Position numbers and translations under genes: made by a program
Assembly (NCBI GenBank): GCA_037042185.1
Contig: JAXQJY010000020.1
Coordinates: 124,001-188,000 of the forward strand
Direction: 5' to 3'
Length of the DNA stretch: 64,000 bases
Source: Sordariomycetes sp. S80-01Y
Lineage: Eukaryota; Ascomycota; Sordariomycetes
The notes under the pieces: generated by a model
The model's database searches: none
What the model saw: only the letters and a program-made list of their open reading frames with translations
Told to the model about the DNA's origin: nothing
Shown: piece after piece, positions 1-10,203 of the stretch
How the letters are laid out: every line of letters starts with the position of its first letter
How positions within the stretch are numbered: position 1 is the first letter of the stretch

Positions 1-1191
1 GTTCCTCTCACCAACGCAGGGCCTCTTTATATAAGCCCCCAGACTGAGTCTTCTGCGGCAAGTGTGCGACCCCGACCATGATGCCGGCGCATTGTTCACG
101 ATGCAACCCCGTAGATCGACGATGCGGGGGCGTCCTTGCGGAGAAGTGAAGGAAATCCGGGGTTCGCCCTCAACGACTGGCAGGCTCGGACTTTTCATGC
201 GGGATGAAGATGATCATTTCTTGTTTCCGTAGGAGTAGTTAGTGCTTTACGTCGTTGCATTCGGTCCTTTGCGAGGCCATGTAGGGCTGATGTCGTACCG
301 CCCCAGTGAAGGTCGAAAACCATGTCGTAACGGGGCCTACAAAGCGTTCAAATGCTCCGCAAACGATCACAAGCGAACAAATGGGATTAGTTCTAGATCA
401 AACAGTCGAGACTCCAGCGAGAGGCTACTCAGGCACCGCTCCCTCCCTGTTGGCAGACTGGGTAAGGAAGAGGTGATTTGTGAAAGTGAGCCAAGGCGTT
501 AATGACAGACAGGAATCGGAGCTCGTTGCCGCCTGACTGAATACCGTCACTGGATGAAAGTTCTTCCTTGTCAACACACGGGTTTTTAGTGAAGGTGGTA
601 TCGCCTTTCGAGCTTAAGGTCTGGCGAGGATCTGAGAGCCACTGGCAGCTTCAGATTGGGGTTCGCTCTTCTTGGAATGACATCACCCTCGACGCTCTAC
701 ACGCCAACAGCGCATGGCAGATGCCATCGACACCCAATGTTTTGTGTTATTCCGTACATGCTGCTTATTCGACCCCCTTTTAACCCCTTTTTTTTCTCGT
801 AAGAGCAATTCATTTGTTTACTACCAGGTGCTCAATCATGGCATCATGAAAGCGCGGGCTATCCCCCGAGAGGACGCAGCGAGGCCCCATACCGGTCCGT
901 CGGTACAAGCCGGACCCGACTCCGCTCCCATGTGCTGCACACCTTAGAGGCTGAAATACGGACCCGCGAGTTCAACGCGCCCTATGCCTGGTCAATCGTG
1001 AGCTGTCGGCGTTTCAGCCCTAGGGCGTCTGCGGCTCCGAGACAAGGCCCCTGATTCCATTCTGACTCCGAGTCCGTTCTCGATCTCACCGCACAAAGGA
1101 TTCTCGGTGGTATAAGAGCCCGTAGGCCACAATCGTCACCTCTCACTCTGCTCCATACCTCAGTGTCCTCTTCGAATTGTAACCTCTAACC
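1..1191. other. intergenic region, left edge of window
   Basis: No gene is supported here. The open frames are short, start mostly at non-ATG codons and show no protein-like pattern. A TATATAA-like run near 27-34 could belong to a gene outside the window. The right end of this stretch is the promoter and 5' leader of the acetyltransferase-like gene that begins at 1192. Confidence 0.6.
1111..1116 (+). promoter_or_regulatory. probable TATA box of the acetyltransferase-like gene
   Basis: TATAAG lies 81 bases upstream of the ATG at 1192. It is followed by a C/T-rich stretch of the kind seen near fungal transcription starts. The distance fits a short 5' leader, but no start site was mapped. Confidence 0.4.
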
Positions 1192-2668
1192 ATGAGTCAA
1201 CCGACAGCTCTGCGCCCTCTTGGCGGGTTGTATGTATCAACGGAAATGCTTGTTTGAATCGAAACTAACGCGTCACAGCGAGCGGTGGTGCTCGGCGCGC
1301 CAAAGCCTTGGACTCTACCGCTGCGTCGTAATGACCTGTCGTTACGAACTACCCCCAGACCTGTCAGATCTGGACAGCGCCATCATCACAGCTCTCACCG
1401 CTGTCATCAATGACCAGCCAATGCTCCGCGTGGGCATCCTTAAGGAGGACACCAACGAGCCAGCATTTTCGCATATCACGCAAATAGACCTTCAACATCA
1501 TTTCGATGTTCTCGAAGCTGACGCTGTGACGGAGGAAAACTTCACTGCCGAAGCTGCCACACGGGCGGCCCGGATGCATGACCAGCAGTGGAAGGACGTG
1601 GCGACTCGACCACCATGGAAAGTAACAGTAATGAAGCCGCAAAAGGGCACATTCCCGAAGCCAACCATCGACATTTTCTTCTCTTTTCACCACTCCCTCA
1701 TGGACGGCACTGGTGGCAGGGAATTTCATCAGCATCTCGTGGCCGCCCTTCGAACCACTACACCTCAAGCCAATCCCCCTACTAAGCTCAACTTCGCCGA
1801 CGCTCCTGAATTACCAGAGCCGGAAGAAGAGGCCGTTGGGTTCAAGCACAGCTATAGCTTCATGGTCAAGGTCCTCTGGAAAACATTTTTCCAGCCGAGC
1901 TTTCTCAAACCAAAGCCAGCCTTCGCCGGGAAGAACATCAGTCTCACGCACCCCCATGTGACTAGAGCTCTGCCGGTTGATTTCCCTCCGGAAGTCCTCG
2001 CCAGCCTGGTAAAGGGGGCTAGGGAGAATGGAACGTCCTTGACGGGACTGCTGCAAGCGTTGATCTTGACATCATTCAGCATGCGCCTTTCGGCTGAGGA
2101 AGGCTCGGCTGGTCTCCAGTGCACAACGCCGATCAATCTTCGGCCATATCTGCTGCCTTCGGTGAACCAGGCACTCAAAACCAAGCTTCGCGCAGCAGTA
2201 ACCGCCCTAACAACAGATAACTCCCCATCTTTAGTGTCGAGTCTCCGCGACAACCCCAGCGATGAGCTTATTTGGCAATCAGCCCGCCGCGTCAAAGATG
2301 ATCTTGTGTCTTGGATTGCCAAGATCCCTAATGACGACCCCACCGGCCTGATACCCCTGATCAGCGACTTATTCAGCTTCTTCCGCAACAAGGACGGCCA
2401 GCCCCGCGAGACTCTTTGGGAATGCAGCAACGTTGGTCCGTTCCAGCAAGATAAGGCCGAGAATGGGTGGAAGGTGACGAGATTCATGTTCTCAGGGAGC
2501 CCGATGGTTGCTGGGGCGGCGGTGGGATTCAACACGGCGAGCGTGGATGGTTTGACCATTACGCTTACATGGCAGGAGGGCATCCTCGACGCGGAGCTTG
2601 TCGATGGTGTTGCTCGGGATCTCTCGCAATGGGCGGACCGGTGGCATAATCAGGGCAAGTTCATCTAA
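1192..2668 (+). CDS. alcohol O-acetyltransferase-like protein (AATase/ATF family)
   Basis: Two exons, 1192..1229 and 1279..2668, with a 49-nt intron (GTATGT, CTAAC branch, CAG); 475 residues. Splicing joins LRPLGG to FERWCSARQSLGLYRC, which restores the conserved N-terminus of the fungal AATase family (PF07247). The active-site motif HHSLMDG, of the HHxxxDG type, lies near residues 150-156. The family uses acetyl-CoA to acetylate alcohols or related small molecules; the true substrate cannot be read from the sequence. Length fits the family. The open frame also runs back through the intron to an internal GTG, so an unspliced call would have a wrong N-terminus. The neighbour on the right is a convergent rhodopsin-domain gene, 138 bases away. 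Product class is confident; substrate unknown. Confidence 0.88.
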
Positions 2669-2806
2669 GAGATAAGGGGCCTCAAGCAAGGAGCCTTGAC
2701 AGGCTGAATCAGTAGGATCGTTTCGTCATAATAACTTAATCATTTCACATTTCGTGATTCTCTTGGTCTATTTTGTGTATCACAGTAGCTAACGGGCCTC
2801 TCCTAC

Positions 2807-4231
2807 TTACTTCCCAAGGTTCGAAGCGGAAGTCTCTCCGCTCCAGCAGTCATCGGTCAGCCTGCGCACGCCTCCAGCCTCGATACTCGCCGTTCCCTCG
2901 CTCCACGTGCCGCCCTCAAATCTCCCATTCTCCAAGTATATATTCGAGCCCGTGTCCCTGAAGAAGTCTGCCTCGTCCTCTTCCAAACTATGTAAATCAA
3001 GCGTCCCGATCCAGGTCCCAAAGCCTGGCCTGCCGCGGCCCCCCGCAGGGCGAACGCCGTGCGGCTCCCACCTGTCCTTCCAGTTCCTCCTCGCGTACGC
3101 CCCCTTCCTCCAGAAGCCCCTGGTGAAGAGCGGACACAGTATAGGTGCGGAAACCGCGCAAAGCCCAACGCAGAGCTCCCTGAACCCCCACCGGTTGATG
3201 TTGATCACGCTCGGTTCCCCGGTGATGGTCACCACTGCCCGAATGATTGCCGTCGAGATGACGAACATCCCGGACAGAAGCAGAATTGCCACGGCAATCT
3301 TTCGACGCTTTGAGACTCGGAGATGCCACAAGATTGGAAGAGGTATCGACATGAGGGCAGCATCGGTGAGGACGTTCAGAACGACGAGGACCCAGAAGTT
3401 CTGAGGGCGAAAGGTGCATTCAGGTCCGGGCAGCGGGTCAATTTTCCAATTGTCGGAGTATCTGAGCATCCATCGTCAGCCCGTTAACAAGTGTGTTGGA
3501 AGAGGTTGCGGTGGCTCAGCAGCCATAGCTCAAGTGGGAAAATGGGAAGCGGGAAAAGGGGCTCGGCTGGGGACGTACGGCTGACAGCTCAAAGATATGG
3601 TCAATACAAGCGATATCCAACTCAGACCGCAGAACCAAAAGAGAAATCGTATGGTTTTCGTTCGCAAGATTCCCAACGTTAGACGTTGGTAAAAGAAGAG
3701 CACCATGAACTTGAGCGTCCCTGCAACGGTCAACACCCTACCCCTTGCAATTCGAATTTTGAATCTCGAAGACTCACATATCGTCCCTGGGTACGTGTAC
3801 CAGCTCATGAACTCCAGCTTCGACCCATAGCTCAGTGTATCGATGTCGGACTGAGATAGCGCAGCGACCTCTTCAGATGTTACGTCGATGTTGCCCCCGG
3901 TGTAGTACGTCACCTGGACGACCGCTACATTGATCGTGTACAGAGCAAGATACTGCTTCTATCAGATTCGGGGAGCCCCCGCATAGCAAGTGCTTCTTAC
4001 CAGGAACGAAAGGTAGTCGTCGCCTTGGAAGCCTTTAAGTCCCACTGTTCGAAGACGGACGGCGAGGCGCAGGAAGATGACGAGTGTGCCGATTGCGTAG
4101 AGCGACTGGGATTCGAGTTAGGCTCGGTTTCTGTTCCTGATCCAAAGCGCGCGTGGGCCCATGCTTACCCAGACCTCCTTGAGATAGGAACTGTCCTCCT
4201 CGAGGGTCACACTGTCGCTGGGGGATCGCAT
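2807..4231 (-). CDS. rhodopsin-domain (PTH11/SAT4-type) integral membrane protein
   Basis: Five exons on the minus strand: 4169..4231, 4001..4105, 3778..3952, 3579..3720 and 2807..3461; 379 residues. All four introns are GT..AG with in-frame joins. The product has about seven hydrophobic helices. It carries the family pattern: RLRTVG..GDDYL after helix 1, a Trp/Tyr-rich loop, and LSCQPYSDNW leading into a Cys-containing extracellular loop before the last helices. This is the fungal rhodopsin superfamily (PF20684), which includes putative GPCR-like PTH11 proteins; most members have no known ligand. The C-terminal tail of about 110 residues is hydrophilic and likely cytoplasmic. The start at 4231 is the only ATG in frame with exon 1, but a further upstream exon cannot be excluded. 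Confidence 0.82.
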
Positions 4232-5024
4232 TTTGCTGATGGTGCGCTGTGTCGAACTCTGTGTCCCGTAGTCTCGATGCCCTCCGCTGATCTCATTCTT
4301 GCAACGGGTGTCTCGTCCTCGTCCCTGGCCTCGTCGTCAAGCTCGTCGCGTGGCTGTCTTATGGGGCCCCTACGTCCATCAATACCTGAGCCTGCTCTCA
4401 TCGAAATGGCAGAACCCCCAAATGCGAAGACCTCGAAAACATGAAGATGCGAAAAACAGGAAGCAGGAGCTTGGGCGAAGCAGCAACCTCGGATCTTACA
4501 GCCCTCCAAACGCGTCTGGCCACGCCTAATTCGTCAATCTGACGCACATTGCGATTGAAATGTCTGCACACCACGGAACTTCGCCGGCAAACGACAGCTC
4601 AAGGATCTACCTCAGACATTCAGCTCGATGGGTCGAAATTTGACTTTGTACCCCAACTGTCACCGCCAGTCGCGGCTGGCCCGTGCCGGTGACGACGGGG
4701 CAGCCGGCTAGCAGCCGGTGGGAGCGAACTCTAATTGCCGGGGGCCAAGCTGCCGGATCTCGATGAAACGCAATGGTCATTTGGTGTCATTCTGCTAATA
4801 TCCCATGTTCTGCTCGCTCGGAATCTCTGTCGTGTGCGTAGTCGAGCCATGTCAACAAGAGCTTAGCTCACATTGGTCCAGAATGAGCATCCCAGCACGC
4901 GCAGACTAATACGTTGATGTTGCTTTCATTTAAGATGGTCTGCAATTCCAGCGCTCATTTGTATTTGACCCCTCTCTATGCTTTTTCCACGCGCCCAACT
5001 GCGGCGAGTCATCCCCTGGATGCC
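4232..5024. other. intergenic region upstream of the rhodopsin-domain gene
   Basis: The stretch lies between the start of the rhodopsin-domain gene and the stop of the reductase gene, both on the minus strand. It should hold the promoter of the former and the 3' end of the latter. Open frames here are short and not protein-like. Confidence 0.55.
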
Positions 5025-6023
5025 TTAAAACTCCTCCACGCTGGTCCCGGGGAAGACCTCGGGGTAATCTTTGCCAAACACCAAGAAGGGGGTCTGGAAA
5101 CCAGGCTTCACCTCGACATCCCCATGCAAGATCCGCCTGGCAGCTTCAACAGTCCCCAAGGCAGTGAGATCGTAACCATTGATCATGTGCACAACCGCCC
5201 GACTGACACTTCGATCGGCAGCCCAGATGGTAAATCCGGCGTGATATTTTGCATCTGCACGCTCCTCGGCAGAGGGGCCCTCGGGAACCTCATCGATGTT
5301 GCCAGCCGGGAAGTCTCCGCCAGTCTTGACGCAGTACGAGCTGAAGTCCTTCAGCCCGGTTGCTTTGGCGAATGTCATCATCTGAGGATCATTGGACGGG
5401 AAGCAAGCATGTGAGCCCCTGCCGTCACGAAAGTCGAAGGTGATGTTGCCATCCGCCTGAGGGACCACTTCGCCGTCAACACGCTTGACAACCTCACTCG
5501 GGAACCCACGGATCGTGGCGACGGTCCCTCGAGACACCGGTCCGTTAATGTTCAAAAACTGCTCGACCTTAACTGGTGACTGAGCCTTTTCAATGAGGCG
5601 ACCACCTACACAGTCAAGAATTGATTCGATTCCTGACCCCGCGGTGGGAAGCAGCATCACCCCAGCCGCCTTGGCTTCAGCGTCGCGCTTTGTCGCTGCG
5701 TGGAAACTGTACAGCTCGGCAGATATGTCGATGTAATGAACCTTGTTTCGGATACAGGCATCCATGAAGGAGTCTGTGGTAACTTGGAACGGACCGGCTC
5801 CATTTGCGAGCAGCTTGACGCCCTCAAGTGCCTGGTCGATCATTTCTGGGCAATCATCTGGCGAGAAGACCCGATAGGGGACGTCGAGAGATTTGGCCAG
5901 AGCTTTGACTTTGGATTCTGTTCTTCCGCCGATCAGAAATTCGAGTCCAGTGCGCTTTGCTTCAGCAGCAGCTAGGCCAAGTGAGTAGCCTGTTGCGCCG
6001 TAGATCAAGAACTGAGGAGCCAT
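5025..6023 (-). CDS. saccharopine dehydrogenase-like NAD(P)-binding oxidoreductase
   Basis: A single exon of 332 residues starting at the first ATG. The N-terminus is a Rossmann fold: YGATGYSLGLAAAEA near residues 8-22, then GGRTESKVKALAK, as in the Sacchrp_dh_NADP family (PF03435) and the trans-acting enoyl reductases described in mycobacteria. VHYIDISAELYSF and LLPTAGSGIES also fit that group. At 332 residues it is shorter than the usual 380-420, so the C-terminal domain is reduced. Substrate is unknown. The gene is divergent from the reductase at 6569, with a shared 545-base promoter, which suggests joint regulation. It is unlikely to act in lysine synthesis, where the authentic enzymes differ in sequence and size. 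Confidence 0.8.
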   Translation of the reverse strand: MAPQFLIYGATGYSLGLAAAEAKRTGLEFLIGGRTESKVKALAKSLDVPYRVFSPDDCPEMIDQALEGVKLLANGAGPFQVTTDSFMDACIRNKVHYIDISAELYSFHAATKRDAEAKAAGVMLLPTAGSGIESILDCVGGRLIEKAQSPVKVEQFLNINGPVSRGTVATIRGFPSEVVKRVDGEVVPQADGNITFDFRDGRGSHACFPSNDPQMMTFAKATGLKDFSSYCVKTGGDFPAGNIDEVPEGPSAEERADAKYHAGFTIWAADRSVSRAVVHMINGYDLTALGTVEAARRILHGDVEVKPGFQTPFLVFGKDYPEVFPGTSVEEF

Positions 6024-6568
6024 GATGTAAAGGCGATTGGGGAATGGGACCGGGCGAATGGTGAACCAAGAGCATTAGGAAATAGAAAAGTCTGATCTAC
6101 TTCGAGATAGAAGCCTGCGTTCTTTATACCTAGTGGTCAGGCTGTTCGATATTGGAACGCTGGAGGATGACGGCATTTCAGCGCTTGCTTTGCTAAGCGA
6201 ATGCACGTTTCAATGTCCCACTCTATGGAAGCCCATTTGTAAGCTTGAGCTTTTAATCAGCTTCTAGGAAGAATCACGGACTCACGCATTGCTGATGTGC
6301 GGTTGCGTTCAGTGTTGCATGTCACGCCTCGTGGACGAAGGCTATGTAGCTCGGAGTTCCGGGCTAAGGCACACAGATAAGCGCGGCAGTCCGTGCCTCT
6401 AGAAGCCGGCCGAATATCTCTGGCAGAATAAAAACAGGATTTATCGGTTTATGTATTTCCTCATTCTCTGTCATTCCTGTTCATTTGGTGTTGACCCCTG
6501 ATCAGTACCACTCGTGTGAAGTGAAGGCAAGGCCGCAATCAAGCGACACGCACGACAGCCCTAAGAAC
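6024..6568. promoter_or_regulatory. shared divergent promoter of two reductase genes
   Basis: This 545-base region separates the starts of two divergent oxidoreductase genes. On the minus strand TATAAAG (6122-6128) lies about 100 bases upstream of the ATG at 6023. The sharing is inferred from layout; no regulator site was identified with confidence. Confidence 0.5.
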
Positions 6569-7777
6569 ATGGCTCCAACTGCTGAAAAGATCTTGGTAAA
6601 CCTGACTCCCATCTTCTTTGGTTCTCCATTTCTTACTGATGCTTGAACAAAGTTGACAGGCGCCTCAGGCTACATCGGCTTTAGGACGCTCAAGATAGCC
6701 TTGGAGAGGGGCTACAATGTCCGAGCCGTGGTTCGCCAGGATAGCAATGCTTCCAATCTCGAGGAAAAGAGTGATTTGATCGCGAAAGCGAGACAACAAG
6801 GGCAACTAGAATGGGCTGTGGTTCCGGACTTCTTGGCCGAAGGCGCCATGTCGCAAGCCTTGAAGGGGGTTGCCGTCGTCGTTCACTTGGCTTCGCCGTT
6901 AGCCATTGAGGTACTGTTTCCAGCAGTAGAATGAGTCGGCTTCTAACACGCGTGATCAGACAGACGATTTTGAGAGGGACATTATACAGCCTGCAGAGAC
7001 GATGCTGACGACGGTTCTTGAGGCTGCCGCCAGCAACAATACTATCCGTAGAGTTGTCATCACCTCGTCCTGCGTCACACTGGTCCCCTTTCAGTGGAAC
7101 TTTTCTCCCAACAGCGACAAGTTGTACACTAGTCAGTGCTCGTCTGCACTGCCTATGAACTATGCTGACATCACGCAGCCGCAGACATCAACTCGAATCC
7201 CACGAAACCCTTCAAGTCGTCAATGGAGGCTTACTGGGCTTCGAAGGCATACGCCCGAATCGCCACGCGAGCCTTTGTGCAAGCACGAAACCCACAATTC
7301 GACTTCGTCAATTTGCTGCCTTCAGTCGTTATTGGGCCTGACGAACGAATCCCACCCACCGCCTCTGCGAAGGATTTAGTACAAGATGCGCGAGGTGCCG
7401 TTATGGGCCCTTTGCTAGGGCCGGATCATGTATCCTCGTTCCCTTACGTAGGAACGCCGGTGCATGTAGCGGATGTTGCTCGTGCACACGTCGACGCCAT
7501 CGACCCGGCTCAGGTACCGGGCAACGCGGAGTACATCCTCAGCTCCGATACACCAGAAGGGATAGCATGGGACGAGGATTCCCGGGCTATTGCAAGGAAG
7601 CACTTCCCGTCGGCAGTCGAGAGCGGGAAGTTACTCTTGCAGGGCTCGCTGCCGGCCATACGATGGAGACTCGACGCCAGCCAGACTGAGGACGCTTTTG
7701 GCTGGAAGTTCACCACCTTTGAGGATACTATGAAGGGGATAATCGACCAGTATTTGCAACTACTGGCAAATGAGTAG
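6569..7777 (+). CDS. NAD(P)-dependent epimerase/dihydroflavonol-4-reductase-like reductase
   Basis: Four exons, 6569..6595, 6653..6910, 6960..7131 and 7179..7777; 351 residues. The first exon encodes only nine residues (MAPTAEKIL). Splicing at AAAG joins it to LTGASGYIGFRTL, the extended-SDR nucleotide-binding motif GxxGxxG near residues 12-18. The catalytic YxxxK is YWASK, near 171-175, with VVITSSC supplying the upstream Ser. The pattern LLPSVVIGPDE and an HVADVARAHVDA stretch are typical of aldehyde, ketone and flavonoid-type reductases of the Gre2/DFR group. It probably reduces a carbonyl with NADPH in the cytosol; the substrate is unknown. It is divergent from the saccharopine-dehydrogenase-like gene and upstream of the zinc-cluster regulator on the same strand. 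Confidence 0.87.
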
Positions 7778-8110
7778 CTGTTCAAAGCTGTCGAATGAGC
7801 ATTTTCAAGACCTAGATGGTCATACCTTCAGTCAAGGCCAATCCCTCGCCCAAACCATGCCAGTTGATTATTATGTTTGTATGACCATGTTCTTAATACT
7901 TGAATTTGACCATCGAAAGGGCAACAGAAATATGAATACTGGCCCCGTTTTGCCATTGGCAGTGAACGGGAGTCACGTGGTGTCACTAATATGTAAGCTT
8001 AATAGAACACCGACATGTTATTTACGAACTCGCTCCTCAATCGCCACAACGACGCTTCGGCTCGTTCCAAACCATCACCCTTAGAGACTGAAGGAACTTT
8101 GCAGATCGCC
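7778..8110 (+). other. intergenic region before the zinc-cluster regulator
   Basis: A 333-base gap between two plus-strand genes. It should hold the 3' end of the reductase gene and the promoter of the transcription factor. Nothing else was seen. Confidence 0.5.
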
Positions 8111-9698
8111 ATGTCGCGACGAGAGTATCTCCGTGGTCAAGTCAAATGCGACGCATGCGGTCTCGCTTTCAACCACCGTAAGTGAAACCTGGAGTAGCGC
8201 TGCAGATGGGAACATCAACGCCCTGCAAAGGTGTCAGCGTTGACGCTCTCCCGAGGGTCTTCCTTGTCAAGACATGTTCGACAAACTTGCGGCCGAGAAC
8301 GGCCTGCCGGCCTTCGACAAAAGTCTTGCGACCAGTGCGCTCACACCAAGGCCCGGTGCTCGTTGGACCGACCTGCATGCGAGCGATGCATTGCCAAGAA
8401 CCTATCGTGCGAGTATGTATCTCAACGAGATCATGTCCAAGGTGATGCTCGTCAAGAACCGCAGAAGGGTCGCCTGAGGCGAGCGTCCGGCACCAAAGCA
8501 GATGATGCTTCGAGTGCTCGGAATTTGAACGCTGTCGTTGCTCAAGAGGGGGATAATGAGGACAGCAACTTTTTCTCTTCGAACTCGGACGTACATACGC
8601 CCTCCCACAATGCCGGAATATTTACAGAAATGGGTGATGCATCCCCTAACATGGACATCTTCGCCCAGAGTGAGCTGACAACTCCGACTGGTCTCGAAAC
8701 GCTCACCAACAATTTCAACCCTGTACCAGTCTTCGACGAGATCTCGGCGCTGGCACTTCCCTTTGACAGCTCCTCCCTGTTCTGGTCATCTGGGGTATAC
8801 ACATTGCACGGGCCGGGCTCGCAGCTCGTCTACAACAGCATGGAGCTGATCTTGCGGGTGCTGCGCTCCTGGCCAGGCATGCTCGCCGAGGGCTTTCAAA
8901 CTCCCCCTCTCTTCCATCACACACAACTGCCAGCCTTTTGGGAAGATACTGCCTCATCTCCTGTGACTCCCCAGCTGGCGAACTGCATTACGATTTCAAA
9001 AATGTGGCACGGTCAGCAGCCTGGCGCAGAACAGCTTGTGCAGGATACGATTCTGCGGGAGGTCGATTCTCTTCTCGAAGGGTTCTCAGGCGAGGACGAG
9101 AAAACGCAGCTTTGTATCCTGCAATCTCTGGTCATCTACACTATCTTGATCCTGTCGCCCTCCAAAGGCTGGCGCCATGCTCAGTCTGTCGACACGGCGC
9201 TCTTCGCACGCATCAAGCGGACCGTGCAGGGCCTCATCGGCGAAGCTCTCTACCCCCAGACAGAGCGCGAGCAACCTGGCCGTCTGGACTGGAAAGCATG
9301 GGTGTACATCACGGCCAGACGTCGCGCCGTCTTGGCGCTATACCTCCTTCACTGGGCGTATTCCATGTATCACGGCGTGCAGTCGTTTGATTGTCGAGAG
9401 CTGGCGTTCATGCCTGCGCCGTCTGCAAAGGTGCTGTGGCAAGCTCGTACCGAAGGAGAGTGGCATGCTCTGTATTCTCGGTGGTTGGAGAGGTGGAAGG
9501 GCAGGATGTTCTTACAGGGAGAGTTCGAAAAGGTTGGTAATGGGATTGTCCTCGGCGAGAGAGCAGAAAGATGGCTGCAGGAGGCAGACGAATTTGGCTT
9601 CATCATGATGGCGATCGGTAGGCCCTCTCCCCTTAGCCATTCAGGCAAATGCACTGACGCATCAAGTGAATGCAACAGACTTTCAACAAGGCAGCTAG
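8111..9698 (+). CDS. transcription factor with C2HC finger plus Zn2Cys6 domain
   Basis: Exons 8111..8177, 8256..9617 and 9679..9698; 482 residues. Splicing the first intron (78 nt, branch TTGAC, acceptor CCGAG) creates a finger with exact spacing: C13-x2-C16-x12-H29-x4-C34. Twelve residues later comes a canonical Zn2Cys6 cluster: C47-x2-C50-x6-C57-x6-C64-x2-C67-x6-C74. This C2H2-like/Zn2Cys6 pairing is a known fungal regulator layout. The rest is acidic and then helical, resembling the middle region of such factors. The 3' end is less sure: the model uses a 61-nt intron that leads to a short DFQQGS end, but the frame also stays open to 9865 without it. It probably regulates nearby metabolic genes; this is inferred from position only. 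Confidence 0.82.
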
Positions 9699-10203
9699 AT
9701 GCCCTTCGCGACTGTGCCTTCTTAAGGACACATTGCAGTCACGGACTCACTCACTTTTCGAGTGTCATCCCCAAAAGACAATCTACCATCTGCAATGGCT
9801 CGCAGAGTCAACAGCCTCGGAGTTTGAGCTCAGCATGTGGCGTATCACGGCTTCGAGGCTATTGATGAGCCCTTCACAGCACGGAGTTTCCAGCAGCAGC
9901 GTCCTCCCCCCCTCATTGCGAACCACTCCATCCAACACCAGCGTCATCACAGTCACGATTCGAGATATAGTTAAAAACAGTCTAGGCCCTCGGCCAAAAC
10001 CGAAGTAGTGTGTGTATTACAATGTAGTATCGGTCTATAGTCATGATGTCCTCCTAGGGTCTCTCCCGGAGAGCCCCCTTTTTTGTAATCAAATCAAGGT
10101 AGCCGAGGCAGTAGATGCCAGTTGCTGTCTATCCAAAAACGCCATGCCTCTATGCGGTACAACAATTCAAATCATGGCTGACACCTGGTCAGTCCGTGGC
10201 TCT
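9699..10203. other. convergent intergenic region
   Basis: It lies between the 3' ends of the transcription factor and the CSC1-like gene. It may hold part of the factor if the last intron is retained. A GC-rich hairpin followed by a T-run sits near 10060-10084, but has no clear meaning in nuclear DNA. Confidence 0.5.

Noticed and set aside
1852-2583. 243-codon open frame on the minus strand
   Set aside because: It is antisense to the acetyltransferase exon, has no start context or homology, and reflects codon bias of the real gene.
10055-10085. GC-rich hairpin followed by a T-run, like a bacterial terminator
   Set aside because: The surrounding genes are nuclear and intron-bearing, where such terminators do not operate.
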